Shown: positions 45,252 to 55,630, counted from the stretch's first letter. The stretch is DNA of 59,692 nucleotides from JBBQVK01 sp038211735 (GCA_038211735.1 JBBQVK010000003.1:1-59692), one strand, 5' to 3'. A program made the numbers and translations. Notes: a model not told the origin generated them from the sequence alone.

Positions 45252-45306
45252 TTACTGGGACACTTCGTCTAAACCCAAGTAGTTTTTATTCTTTCTCATT
45301 ACGAAA

Positions 45307-45945
45307 ATGGTAGAAACAATCACGCCGGAGGATGATGCAGAGCATACGAATAACATTCCCTACCCGAAATGATGATTATTGCCTCACCCTCCACAAGGGC
45401 CTACCTATGGTCCCGTAGGAATAGCGACGCCTGGAGATAAAGAGTATCACGAGTATGAGGCTACCCATAGACCATTGGTTCCCAGTATTGAGCATAAGAT
45501 GGATCAGCTGGTAGAAGATATGATTGAACAAGGGAAAAGATATAGAGAGGCGGAGAAACCAGAAAATATTATTGCGAAGTTAAATGAAGAAATAAATGAG
45601 TTAGAGGAAACAATCTGAGAGTACGACGCGGAGATATTATTACTACAAGAGAAGATACTGAGAACTGAATTATCAATTAAAGAAGCAAATTTAGTTGGGG
45701 ATTCCTTCAATGAAAAACAAGAAGTAGTAAGTTACGAAAAGAAATTACTAATAACCAATACAAAAATTGAAGTCTTTCAATGAAAAATTGCTAAGTGCGA
45801 ATTGAAAATATTAAAAAGACAGAAAAGTATTAATATAGTAAACGAAACCGGAAAGTTGCCTGTGAAGCCGTTTAAGTATAAAAGCAATCTTCATAAATTT
45901 ACCAATATGACCCAGAAAGAAGTAACCAAATTATTAAAAAAGTAG
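45307..45945 (+). CDS. Hypothetical coiled-coil protein, 212 aa
   Basis: ATG 45307 to TAG 45943-45945. Residues ~1-60 are Pro/Gly/His/Tyr-rich (PHPPQGPTYGPVG); ~65-180 are a long coiled coil of Glu/Lys/Leu/Ile. The C-terminus PVKPFKYKSNLHKF resembles the start of the small protein encoded next at 45957 (PFVYKSKIRDM). UGA-Gly occurs at four or more sites. Probably cotranscribed with 44766. Not recognised. Confidence 0.7.
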
Positions 45946-45956
45946 AAAAAATAGTT

Positions 45957-46073
45957 ATGCATAGACGGACAATAGATACGCTAAATACATCAACTGTTCC
46001 TTTCGTATATAAAAGTAAAATTCGTGATATGAATCAAGAGCGCGGATTAGAGCTCAAAAACGCTTTGGAATAA
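45957..46073 (+). CDS. Small protein, 38 aa, resembling the C-terminus of its neighbour
   Basis: ATG 45957 to TAA 46071-46073. Residues 14-36 (VPFVYKSKIRD ... LELKNAL) share the P-F-x-Y-K-S pattern and following helix with the last 28 residues of the 212-residue protein just upstream. It may be a free-standing copy of that tail. It lies in tight spacing with genes on both sides. Too short to be sure it is translated. Confidence 0.45.
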   Translation: MHRRTIDTLNTSTVPFVYKSKIRDMNQERGLELKNALE

Positions 46074-46086
46074 TTAATTCTTCCTT

Positions 46087-46497
46087 ATGTGAAAACTTCT
46101 TGTCCAAACAGTTTCCAAGCTTAAAAAACTTTTTGGCTGTCATACCTATCATATAGAGCAAGCATTTGTTGCTCTAGTTTTGATTACAACTGCGCTTATA
46201 AGTCGTAAAGGTTGGATAGAACGAATAGGTGTCGTAGCAGTTTTCTTTACGTTTGGACATGCGAGTGTGGCAGATCGTTTGCATGAAGCCGAAGCAGAAA
46301 AGGCGAAACATAATGAGCATTCGGTGCGATGTTATTATAAACTTACGAGATATTACTATGCAAAAGAGATATGTCGACTTATTTACTTTATCTTCTTGGG
46401 AGCACGATCAGCGATCGTTGGAGTAGTGCTGTTCGCCTTGTATGGACCACGGAGAAAACTGTGGAGGAAATATCATCCCTGAAAGAGTAGAGAGTAA
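46087..46497 (+). CDS. Small membrane protein, 136 aa
   Basis: The start is ATG followed at once by UGA-Gly (MGKLLVQTVSKLKKLF). Helices lie at ~28-40, ~45-58 and ~98-118 (IYFIFLGARSAIVGVVLFALYG), with a charged His/Glu/Lys loop between and a basic end. UGA-Gly also occurs just before the TAA at 46495. A strong terminator follows. A three-pass inner-membrane protein of unknown role. Confidence 0.7.
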
Positions 46498-46520
46498 GTT
46501 TTGAATAAATATATTGAAAG

Positions 46521-46551
46521 AAAAAAGGGAGCGCGAAGCGCTCCCTTTTTT
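46521..46551. terminator. Bidirectional Rho-independent terminator
   Basis: A 14-bp perfect stem AAAAAAGGGAGCGC / GCGCTCCCTTTTTT with GAA loop (46521-46534, 46538-46551). It has A and T runs on both sides, and resembles the clpP terminator at 50427-50455, from which it may derive by duplication. Confidence 0.92.
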
Positions 46552-46571
46552 CTTCTTTATAACTTTCAGGC

Positions 46572-46680
46572 TTACTTCTTTCTAGATTTTCCATCTTGTC
46601 CAATAATCTTATCGGTGATTCCATACTTAAGCGCTTCTTCTGCTGTAAACCGCTTATCTCTATCCATATCTAATTCAACT
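46572..46680 (-). pseudogene. Truncated duplicate of the clpP 3' end
   Basis: On the minus strand the bases encode VELDMDRDKRFTAEEALKYG, then ITDKIIG, and end in RKK-stop. The intact clpP at 50498 ends VELDMDRDKWLTAEEALKYG, IIDKIIG and KKK-stop. The fragment keeps only the last ~36 codons, with no start or upstream part, and is followed by a terminator like that of clpP. It is a partial duplication of clpP tail plus terminator, lying about 4 kb from its source. Confidence 0.9.
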
Positions 46681-46749
46681 TTTGGACCGTTGATTTACAA
46701 GATCCCTCTTCTTAATCGGGTTTTTAGCCATTACTTTGAACCCATAAAA

Positions 46750-46778
46750 TTGACAATATTAGTGTGGGAAGATATAAT
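46750..46778 (+). promoter_or_regulatory. Promoter for the 365-aa gene
   Basis: TTGACA (46750-46755), 17-nt spacer, TATAAT (46773-46778), perfect consensus; ATG 46809 is 31 nt downstream. Confidence 0.85.
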
Positions 46779-46808
46779 ATACATACGCTGTTTATATAAG
46801 AATTAGCT

Positions 46809-47906
46809 ATGGGAGGTAAGTGATGAATCGAAAGTTATTCAAAAGACAAAGACGTAAACTCTCAGGGAACTCAAGGGAACTGAACGGGGGAGGCTTCTGA
46901 CCAACCAGAAAATATTACTAGAAGACAACAAAGGAGGTTATTGAGACAAGAACGCAAGCAGGGAAATTCTAAACATACACAAGAAGATGAATTAGAAGGA
47001 CTTAAAACAGATGAGCAAAATGAAAAACAGGCACAACTAGATCAAGTGAAAGGAGAGTTGAATCAAGTAAAATTATCGCTGAGACAACAAATAAAATGAT
47101 CAAGAGAAGATTTTCGTACTGAAAAGAAGAATCACAAAAAGGAGTTTAAGGAAGGTAAAGAGGAACTTAAGAAGCAATTATGACAAGGGGAGATCACTCG
47201 TCAAGAGTTCAAAACCGAGAAGACAGAACAACAAGACAAAAAACGCGAATGAATACGCGAACAAAGGGAAGAAAAAAAGGAAGAGATACAAGGAGCTAGA
47301 CAAGAGGCAAGTTTACAAAAAAAGGAATTACGCGGCCAACCAAAACAAGTGAGTAAATTAAAAAATGTCCAAAAGAAAGGACAAAACTTTAAGATCGACT
47401 TCGGGAATTTATCAGGAGGAAGTATTTTTGGCAATGATGTAGGTAAAACGTTAGACAATATGAAGTTTTCCGATTCAACAGATACAATTGATGCCCTCAA
47501 GAGCGAACTGATTGCTTTACAGTCGATTTCTGTGGTGGAAAATAGCTCGCGAGAAAAGAAAGAGAATGTAGACGTTACACAAGATAACTTCCAGTCACAA
47601 TTCGAACAGAAAGATATGATGAAAGGTGTTGAGGTTAAAGATTCAAGTGTAACAAGCTGATTTTTCTACAATTTGTATAAGAATAATCGCGGAGTAGCTC
47701 CTTCCGGAGTCGCCGATTATTTAGTAAAGCATATAGGCGAACTCATGAACTGAGAAGAGTTTTATAAAGAAACTGACAGAACAGTATTTATGGATAGAGT
47801 GATTGATATTATTGGAGATAAATATGGAACAAAAGATTTGATATTTTCTGCCGTCTTGAAAAATCCTGAAGTAGCAGTTATCGAAAATAAATGGAGTGTG
47901 GGATAG
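46809..47906 (+). CDS. Lys/Gln/Glu-rich coiled-coil protein, 365 aa, interrupted by TAG
   Basis: ATG 46809 starts MGGKGGIESYSKDKD with two UGA-Gly. Residues ~35-175 are an extremely charged coiled coil (RRQQRRLLRQERKQG; KEFKEGKEELKKQ). Residues ~190-300 are mixed and ~290-365 form a small helical domain (VADYLVKHIGELMNGEEFY). TAG at 47904-47906 ends the frame, but the same frame continues open to TAA at 48102-48104, with UGA-Gly codons and coding-like sequence, giving 431 residues in total. Either the TAG is a recent nonsense mutation trimming the last 65 residues, or it is read through. Confidence 0.7.
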
Positions 47907-48104
47907 ACTAGCAAATCAAATAGTGATTGATCATGAGAGATATTTTATCCCAAAAATATCGATATTCCGTATGATAAGTTAGTCATGGACGAGACTAAAC
48001 TCAGAACAGAAAGAGGGACATATCAATTTATAAATGCCCTTAGAAAAAAAATAAACCCGAATATACAACTGAATGATGCTCAAGTAGAGCAAATTGCACA
48101 ATAA
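47907..48104 (+). other. In-frame continuation after TAG of the 46809 gene
   Basis: Sixty-five codons after the TAG read TSKSNSDGSGEIFYPKNIDI and later TYQFINALRKKINP to TAA. Two UGA-Gly codons occur and there is no TAG or TAA, which in DNA this AT-rich suggests coding until recently. There is no start codon near its beginning. Confidence 0.55.
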
Positions 48105-48128
48105 CATTTACCATCTTCAATTACTATA

Positions 48129-48419
48129 ATGACCTACAAAGAACTACTCCTACGCATCATGCAGAAGCTTGAATCCACCCGGCCACCAGCGAGCGGGGTA
48201 AAGCTCTTAATAGAAGAAAATATATTGGACGATACTATGATGGTCAAACTCGTTAAGGTATTTGAAAATGCCATTCAGGAGGCAGAAGACGGTGTACAAA
48301 AAGAGAAACTCGAGAAATCTGTGGTTGCAATAAAGAAACTTCAAGAACTTGAAAAATTATCAAAAACTCAAGAAGCGCAGGAACTTTCCCAACTGGAAGG
48401 TATGTTGAATGATATTTAA
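48129..48419 (+). CDS. Small helical protein, 96 aa
   Basis: ATG 48129 to TAA 48417-48419. It is fully helical and charged (MTYKELLLRIMQKLESTRPP; EKLEKSVVAIKKLQELEKL). It has no UGA. It lies 25 nt after the interrupted 46809 frame and 23 nt before the 642-residue gene, so it is likely part of the same transcript. Function unknown. Confidence 0.65.
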   Translation: MTYKELLLRIMQKLESTRPPASGVKLLIEENILDDTMMVKLVKVFENAIQEAEDGVQKEKLEKSVVAIKKLQELEKLSKTQEAQELSQLEGMLNDI

Positions 48420-48442
48420 TTTATTACTCTAGCTAAAACAAA

Positions 48443-50371
48443 ATGGGTTTCGAAAAACTAAAAGACGATCTTACAAATGTCAGCGTAGTAGACAAAAATC
48501 ATGCTGAACAGATCATCGATATGGTCCAGGAAGTGGGGAAGTGAGGAAAGTGGAACGAAGCAGTCAAGCAGTTTCAAGACAACTTGTTAGCTGACGATGC
48601 CATAAAGCAGAAGTCAAAGACTGCGTTAGAAGAGTATATTAAAACCATAAATCTCAATAAACTTGGCGATTTTTTCAAAGAAGGAGGAGAGCAAGAACTT
48701 TCAAGTGATGAAATTGGTGCCCTTGCATGTTACAACCTCTTGACTGTAGATGGGAGTAGATGACTAATGACTGATGTGAGGGCTGAACCTTTCAAAAAGA
48801 ATATTTCCGAACTTATGCTTCCGCTCAGTAAAGATGATCCTTCAGTCGTAAAAACGACACCAGAAACAACACCAGAAGGAACACCACAAGGAACACCAGC
48901 AGCAACACCAGAAGCAACAGCAGGAGAAACACCAGAAACGACACCAGAAGGAACACCAGGGGCATGACCTGATACAAACACTGATGGAGCGGTTGATGAT
49001 AACAATGCGACAACTAAAGAAGAAAATGATACGTCCAAACCTATGGATTCTAACATATTCGAACGCAACTTACAAGTATGGTCTATGGATGATATCATTG
49101 CCGGCCTTAAGACCATGAAAGAAAATTCAACAGATGTGATCATAGAAGGAGAGCACTTCTACTTTGATTCGAAACAACTAAAGGAGCAAGGATTCAATCC
49201 ATTTGACCACAATACAAATCACGAAGTTACAAACCCTCAAGCTCTTCTAGATGCCTATCACGACAAAAAAATTACTGGGCTCTCTGTCTCTGATCTAGTC
49301 TGAGACTTAGTAAAAAATGGAAAGACGCTTGTTAAATACGGAGGAAACCTGCTCACTGCGCCTGATGAAACGCAGAAACAATGGCTAGACTCACTATTGT
49401 CGGAAGATACGCAAGATGCTTCTTCGACACTTTCTGAAAAAGAAAAAGGGTTATTTATGGATGAAGAGCAAATAGGAGAAACCTTCAAAAAAACTAAGGA
49501 TCACAATGAGGAGCTAGCTCTTGAAAAGAGCATTGATGAGCAACCTGCAGTAAAAGTAATTTGATGACTTATAGAGAATACTCAATCCCGCCCAGTCGGA
49601 TGAATATATAAGGTTCAAATCGGATCATGAGAGAATAAAAAGTTCATATATGCTACTGAAGAAAACTTTGAAGCGTTCCTTAAGCCATATCAAAAGAATG
49701 AAAAAAATGCCACGTCTAAAAAGAAGGAAATAAAGAACGAAGGCGAGAAAGATACTGCTGAAACGAACAACATGGCAGTCGATGACGTAAAGTTATTTTT
49801 TGAAAAGAACGAGACAATTACCCCAGAAAGACTTACTGATTTATGACTCACCATAGAAAGTGGAGGGAACAACAAAACAGTTATACTCAAAGATACCCAA
49901 GGACAAAATGCCATGAGTATAGATATGAAGACTAATACACTCAACCTTATACTCCCTGGGCAGAAAAACGGGACGGCTGTAGATCTTGCGGGGGCAGACA
50001 TATTGCCTGTATTGTACAAAGCTACAAGGTTAACGAGTACGTATAGGCAGCTTCTAGGAGCGCGAGACGCGAATAAAGCAGAAAAGAAAAGTAGAGTTGA
50101 GATCAACCATCAGCTTGCATTCTTTGAAAATCAAGCAAAGCATTTCATCACTTGAAACGAGTTTGATTCGCATGCAACCGGTCCAATTGAACAAGAAAAA
50201 ATCTGAAAATCGTTTGGTGATAAGCAAGAAAACTTGAACTTTTCTACCTGCACTATAGATCAGTTTATTTATAACCCAGCAAAACGTCTTGTGGAGTATA
50301 ATCCATCCAAGGAGGACAATCTTACAAATGATCAGCAAATAGAAAGTACTTTTAAAGATTTTTCATCCTAG
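48443..50371 (+). CDS. Hypothetical protein with Thr/Pro/Glu repeat linker, 642 aa
   Basis: ATG 48443 to TAG 50369-50371 with many UGA-Gly codons. Residues ~1-130 are helical. Residues ~137-175 are a tandem low-complexity linker of TTPE/GTP units. Residues ~200-280 form a compact domain (WSMDDIIAGLKTM, ending near LSVSDLV). Residues ~370-410 resemble a small beta domain with IGLIENTQSRP. Residues ~430-640 are mixed, with a segment (MSIDMKTNTLNLILPG) of short strands. No signal peptide or membrane helix. It is the last gene of the orphan island; a terminator shared with clpP follows. Confidence 0.75.
48851..48966 (+). repeat. Tandem ACACCAGAA/ACACCAGGA-type minisatellite inside the 642-aa gene
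   Basis: About a dozen imperfect units of 9 nt (ACACCAGAA, ACACCACAA, ACACCAGCA and similar) encode a TPE/GTP/ATP linker. Unit gain or loss would keep the frame. Confidence 0.8.
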
Positions 50372-50426
50372 CAGAGCTCGCAGCGTAAGAGGGATGGTCG
50401 CATAAGAAGGTGGTGCAATCTTAATG

Positions 50427-50455
50427 AAAAAGGAGGCGCTTCGCGCCTCCTTTTT
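50427..50455. terminator. Bidirectional terminator between the 642-aa gene and clpP
   Basis: A 13-bp perfect stem AAAAAGGAGGCGC (50427-50439) / GCGCCTCCTTTTT (50443-50455), TTC loop. It serves both convergent genes. Confidence 0.92.
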
Positions 50456-50497
50456 CATTCTTCATACCCCTTCTTGCCTTTTCTTACCTCTTCCAAC

Positions 50498-51100
50498 TTA
50501 TTTCTTCTTGGCTTTCGTATCGTTCACTCCGATGATCTTATCAATAATTCCATACTTTAGCGCTTCTTCAGCGGTAAGCCACTTATCTCTATCCATATCC
50601 AATTCAACCACAGAACGTTTTTGACCAGTTCTATCGGCAATAATATCGATAGTCATATTTTTGATTCTAATACCTTCTTCTACCGCGATACGTGTATCGG
50701 AGATGGTCCCTTGTGCACCATGACTTGGTTGGTGAATCATAACTCTACTGTGGGGGAGAGCCATCCTTTTCCCTTTAGTCCCACCTGCAAGGAAGATAGA
50801 TCCCATAGATGCAGCAAGACCGATACACACGGTCGATACATCGCATTTGATATATTGCATTGTGTCGTAGATTGCCATACCGCTATACACTTCTCCACCT
50901 GGCGTGTTGATATAGATAGTAATATCTTTTTCTGGATTTTGTTTTTCCAAGAAAAGCATCTGCGCAACGATAGACGTAACCATATTAGTTTCCACTCCAT
51001 TACCCAAGAAGATAATTCTATCTTCGAGCAGTCTTGAATAAATATCATACGCTCTTTCACCTCCTTTAGTTTTTTCAATTACGCTTGGAATAAGAACCAT
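50498..51100 (-). CDS. clpP: ATP-dependent Clp protease proteolytic subunit
   Basis: A serine protease that forms two stacked heptamers fed by ClpX or ClpC. Seen: the start of mature ClpP (VIEKTKGGERAYDIYSRLL), DITIYINTPGG, catalytic Ser98 in GLAASMGS, His123 in VMIHQP and Asp172 in DMDRDKW. ATG 51100 was chosen because it precedes the conserved IPSVIEKT; an upstream ATG (51151) would add 17 unconserved residues. Length 200 is normal. It has no UGA. Its last ~36 codons and terminator are partly duplicated at 46521-46680. Confidence 0.97.
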   Translation of the reverse strand: MVLIPSVIEKTKGGERAYDIYSRLLEDRIIFLGNGVETNMVTSIVAQMLFLEKQNPEKDITIYINTPGGEVYSGMAIYDTMQYIKCDVSTVCIGLAASMGSIFLAGGTKGKRMALPHSRVMIHQPSHGAQGTISDTRIAVEEGIRIKNMTIDIIADRTGQKRSVVELDMDRDKWLTAEEALKYGIIDKIIGVNDTKAKKK

Positions 51101-51110
51101 CACTGAATTT

Positions 51111-51230
51111 TTATAACAAATAAACACTTTCTGTGTATCTAGAGTGTACATATTCGATAGAGATATTCAACTCTAGCCGTTCCACAACGCCCATTTTCAT
51201 TGACAAGATAGCCTCATTTATATCTGACAT
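51111..51230 (-). CDS. Possible 39-aa ORF upstream of clpP
   Basis: ATG 51230 (MSDINEAILSMKMGVVERLE) to TAA 51111-51113, ending 10 nt before the clpP start on the same strand. The codons look ordinary but it is too short to be certain. It could be a small protein or a translated leader. A TTGACA at 51291-51286 upstream lacks a clear -10. Confidence 0.3.
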   Translation of the reverse strand: MSDINEAILSMKMGVVERLELNISIEYVHSRYTESVYLL

Positions 51231-51353
51231 AATATTTCTGCACATTTTCTTTGCGTTCTAGATATGAAATATATATAGACGGGAATGTCAATAATCCGTT
51301 AGTTGTTTTTGTTGGCTCCCTTTGCACTCTTTTTATCTCTTCACACTCCCTCC

Positions 51354-53147
51354 ATGACGAGTACGATGAGATCGCCTTCTTTACAAAAACAACACACCGC
51401 TGCGTATCGTGACTTTTATATGCAACACGATCTGGTGGTTAGCGCGCCGCATACCTTACGTCGATCGTATAGCTTAGCGAGAGCCGCATGACCTATCGGT
51501 ATTCAGCAGCCATTGCCAGCTAGAATGCTTTGTGGTGTTACGTTCAATGAACAACGTTCAGTTACGATTGAATCAATCACGATGTACGATCCTATTCTAT
51601 GATCGTTTCGTCAGTACGAACCTTCACAAGTAATCAAAGCTGCACAACGCGAAAAGATTGAACTAACTATTCGTGAACTTCTTTCGACCTATGGATATGT
51701 TGGGTGAGTGACGGTAAATTTGTTATCTGAATATAGAAAAGGTGAAGGTTTTTGATTTATGGGCTCTTTTTTTGCATCGCTTGCGACTATCATTTTACTT
51801 ATTACGAACCAAGTTCGCGTAGAACAACTACACGCACCAAATTTTTCTACGAGCCCTGCATACTTACTAATTCAGCAGTTGGCGCTGTATCTTGATAAGA
51901 GTTGTCTGTCACACTCGTGATGAGCCTCAATAGCTGCAGCTATTGCCTCACACGGACTACCGATTGCGCAAATATCGCAACCGACTATTCAAGGTTCGCC
52001 TCCATCTAGTTCTGATAAGCAGTCGACCCCCGCTAGTCGCTGCTTTTTTGGATTGCAAGAGCTGTACCAGACATCATTAAGCGTAGAGGAGTTACCAATT
52101 GATTATGGTGTAATATCTTTTTGACTTACGCACGATTGCGGGTCGGTAAAACGCGCGTACCAACAATCGTATCGTTTATTGACCGATTCATATGATCGCT
52201 TGATGGAGGTGCGGCAACAACGCTCACAAGAAACCGTAACGCCTTCGCTCATAGGTTCCTCGACAAGCCATCCGCGAGATAGTTATCTGTATGCTCACTT
52301 ACTCGACTACCGAGAACAAATACTTTCGCGTCCAGGTGATGATGGGTGTGTGGAATGATTTATTCAAAGCGTAATGGACTGTGGACTGTATCATTTGATG
52401 ATCGAAAAAGATATGCATCAGTTCTTTCAAATCTATGCATGGTTTGATGAACTCAAAAATTTCCCCAACGAAAAACTATGACTGATGCCGATCTCTACAA
52501 CCAAGCCAGGATGATCTATTTTATTTGTCACTCGTCGTGGTAGTAGCCAAGAGACTATGGAAGAGCTACTAGAACGCTTGCGTCCACAACATCGTCATGT
52601 ACATTTTAGTTATCTTTCGTGGAGAGATGGGTTCTCATCGTGCGGGCTACATGTCGAGCAGTACTTAAGCCAGGATATTTATTCATCATACGTTTCTCCA
52701 GGTTCGGTAGTGTTTGTAGGAGGGGACGGAAGATGTTATGTAGGATCCCATCAAGAAATTTTGCAAAGCGAACAGTCAGGTATTCTGCTTGATCAAGTAT
52801 ATGGGAAAGTCTATCTTGAGTGACAAAAAACAAATCACAAACAACTTCGTTCACAGTCATGAACTACAGAAATACTTTCTATCCTTTTAAAATCGATCTG
52901 AAAGTACGTTCCTCATTCTGTCTTTCCCCCTTCAAGCTATAGCACCAATAAAAATGAAATGATAGGTAAAATTCTTTCACCATTTTCTACCCTCATGAAA
53001 AGTAAATTTGGTATTTCACTGCCGATCGAATGTAATGGAGGCGTGTATGATTTCGAAGTCAAACTTTCTGCAAATCCGAAAGGCTTACTCCATCTTGTTT
53101 CAAAAGTGGAAGAGGCAGGCAAAGAGGTTATGAGGAGACCGATATAA
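51354..53147 (+). CDS. Unknown protein with a weak GHMP-kinase-like pattern, 597 aa
   Basis: ATG 51354 was taken as start; an in-frame TAG at 51300 bounds the frame, and TTG 51303 would add 17 hydrophobic residues. At ~105-140 the string SEYRKGEGFGFMGSFFAS is placed like the P-x3-GxGxxSS loop of GHMP kinases, but the Ser pattern is not exact. A later segment (TTKPGGSILFVTRRG, residues ~380-395) could match the family's C-terminal motif. UGA-Gly occurs about ten times, including both glycine-rich stretches. It is convergent with the 53186 methyltransferase. I would not name a substrate. Confidence 0.6.
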
Positions 53148-53185
53148 TTTATCGTAAGATTTTTTTTATGTGTTCATCATCTAAT

Positions 53186-54658
53186 CTACATAAACTTGTT
53201 CTTCAACTCTTCTCCCACAATCTTGCCGACCGTCATTCATCGGTCTTTTCGTTTGACGATGCGGTACGCGGTATCTCCTTTAGCCTTGTGAGAAGCTAGG
53301 GATGCGAGAGGGAGGGAGTCGCCATTGGTATAGGCTTGCATCTGGCCGTCGTCAAGGATGATGACGTTTTTGATGGCCGTACTTCCGAGAATATTTCCTA
53401 AGTGATGTGTTGGTCTATAGATATCTTTATCAATTTTTGCGACAGGAATTCACATTTTTTCGAAATGAACTTGTGAAGAGATCTCTTTGACAGTAGGAGA
53501 GATGAGGTAAAGTTTATCTTTGCTCGCCATAAACATATGCAGAGCAGGATCAACAGTTATACCGAAATCTTCTTTCAATCGTTTTTGAATTTTCAATTGG
53601 AGGTTTTTACTAAGATCGACTTTGAACTGATTCTTTGGAAGCAGTTTCGTAGATTTTTCTGCAGGCTCTTTGGTAGCAGTGAGTTTGCGTAATTTTGCGA
53701 CATAGAAGCCTCCGGTATGATGCAGATGCGGTCGGAGTCTTGCGACTTTTCCTGGATCAAACTTTGCAGATGGTTTCTCTGTCTCTCATTTTTCGATATC
53801 TAATTTCTCGACTTTGTGTCCTTCGCTGACATGCGTGAGCTCCATTCATACTAGTTCAACACTTCCAGCAAAAAAATCTAACGCCTTCATAATAATATTT
53901 TCATTTTCATACGGGTTTATCGTACAGGTAGAGTAGACGATTGTCCCGCCAGGTTTTGTCGCTTTGATCGCAGAGACGAGGAGTTGGAATTGTGTGCCAG
54001 CGATTTTATTTATCTCAGCGATGTTCCAGTATTTCATAGCAACATCAGACTTATACGCAGTTCACTCCCCGCTACATGGAGCATCGAGCAAGACATGATC
54101 GAAAAAATTTGGTAGCTGTGTGCCAAACATAAATCCATTGAATGACATCAACGCAGTATTGTAACATCCGCCTTTATTTAAATTATGTGCGAGCGATGTC
54201 ACTCTTTGTGCGTTCACATCGTTGGCTATAATAAGTCCTGGATTTTTTTTCATAGCAAGCAATGTATGCGAAAGCTGTGATGCTTTTCCTCAGGGCGCAG
54301 CTGCCATATCCAGGATTATGTCTCCCGGTTTTATATCAATTTGTGTCGCAGGCAAACTAGCTGCGATCTCTTGGATATAGAAAAATCCACATTGATGTAA
54401 AAATGTTTTTCATAGTGCGAGAGGTCTTACATCTCTATCGATATAAAAGCTTATAGGATCGTCGACGAACGAGGAGGGCGTAAGATGTCGTCACCACTCC
54501 TTTGTAATATTCTCAAATGTTTTCACATCTATTTTGGAAATATTTATGGTCATACTCTTCTTCAACGGCTTATAACACGCATCCAAAAAAGCATCTACAT
54601 CTGCAGACGGCAAAAGATTTTTTAGTTGGGCAAGAAAATCTGGATGTACAATAGACAT
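53186..54658 (-). CDS. RsmB/NOL1-NOP2-sun family RNA m5C methyltransferase, 490 aa
   Basis: Methylates cytosine C5 in RNA with SAM, most likely in 16S rRNA (RsmB/RsmF type). Seen: SAM motif I DMAAAPGGKASQL at ~120-132 with one Gly encoded by UGA, IIANDVNAQR, DAPCSGEG (catalytic/motif IV Cys) at ~195 and STCTINPYENE (motif VI Cys) at ~242. Residues ~330-490 form an extra C-terminal domain, as in RsmF-type enzymes with a PUA-like tail. ATG 54658 begins MSIVHPDFLAQL. The substrate cannot be told from sequence. Confidence 0.9.
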
Positions 54659-54826
54659 ATTTATAGTAGAATAAGAGAAGTCAGTGTAGTTATTTATATC
54701 GGTAATACAAAAGCATGTAAGAATGTTCGGATATTCCTTGCAAATAGCGATGATTTTAGTAGTATGCACAGCACCCTTGTGTTGTACTTGGGTATTCTTT
54801 GTATTCGAAAGAGAATATCTGATCGG

Positions 54827-54898
54827 TGGGGTATCGCCAAGCTGGTAAGGCAACGGGCTTTGAACCCGTCATCCTAGGTTCGAGTCCTAGTACCCCAA
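54827..54898 (+). tRNA. tRNA-Gln(UUG)
   Basis: Anticodon loop CTTTGAA; acceptor TGGGGTA/TACCCCA with the U1-A72 pair typical of tRNA-Gln; T-loop GTTCGAGTC. CCA is not encoded. First of the tRNA cluster. Confidence 0.95.
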
Positions 54899-55098
54899 AT
54901 TGATTGCAAACTGAAGGGGGAGTATTACACACGAAAAATTAAAAGAGTGAATGGCGCACAAAAAAATGCTATGCAATAGGAGCGAGTGGTGTTCAAAAAA
55001 GATGCGATAGGAGCGAAGCGAGTCAGCATCGTTTTGACGCCCGAGCGAATAGAAACGTTCACCTCTTAAATGAGCAATTGATCAAAAAAAACTCACAC

Positions 55099-55170
55099 TG
55101 CGGGGTGGAGAAGTGGTATCTCGTCGGGCTCATAACCCGAAGGTCGTTGGTTCGATCCCAACCTCCGCAA
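55099..55170 (+). tRNA. Initiator tRNA-fMet(CAU)
   Basis: Anticodon loop CTCATAA on a stem with the three GGG/CCC pairs diagnostic of initiators. Position 1-72 reads U-A, a weak pair in place of the usual C-A mismatch. CCA is not encoded. Confidence 0.9.
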
Positions 55171-55219
55171 GAGTTTGTATTAATAGTTAAAAATAATAGA
55201 GTTATGTGAGCTGTATCAT

Positions 55220-55292
55220 TCGGGATTAGCTTAGCTGGTAGAGCGCCGGACTCTGAATCCGGAGGTCCTAGGTTCGATCCCTAGATCCCGAG
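55220..55292 (+). tRNA. tRNA-Gln(CUG)
   Basis: Anticodon loop CTCTGAA; acceptor TCGGGAT/ATCCCGA, again with U1-A72; D-arm TAGCTTAGCTGGTAGAGC. Discriminator G73. Confidence 0.9.
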
Positions 55293-55307
55293 ATTCTCTG
55301 CTTACAT

Positions 55308-55388
55308 GCCGGGATGGTGGAATTGGCAGACACGCATGGCTTAGAACCATGTGCCTCTGGCGTGGGGGTTCAAGTCCCCCTTCCGGCA
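55308..55388 (+). tRNA. tRNA-Leu(UAG)
   Basis: Class II tRNA with a long variable arm (TGCCTCTGGCGTG); anticodon loop CTTAGAA; acceptor GCCGGGA/TTCCGGC, discriminator A. Confidence 0.95.
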
Positions 55389-55464
55389 AGTTACCTTGCA
55401 AAAGCAAACAAAATACCTATTAACACAGCCGGCCCTTTTTTTTGTTTATCAGAAAATACGCGAT

Positions 55465-55537
<73 letters not shown>

Positions 55538-55630
55538 GACTTAAAGTACTACAGAAAGTGGGACTAAAAAAAGATGGGAATTGTGTAAGTAGAATCTGGC
55601 CCTTTTGTTTATTCATTATATACTTGTTCA

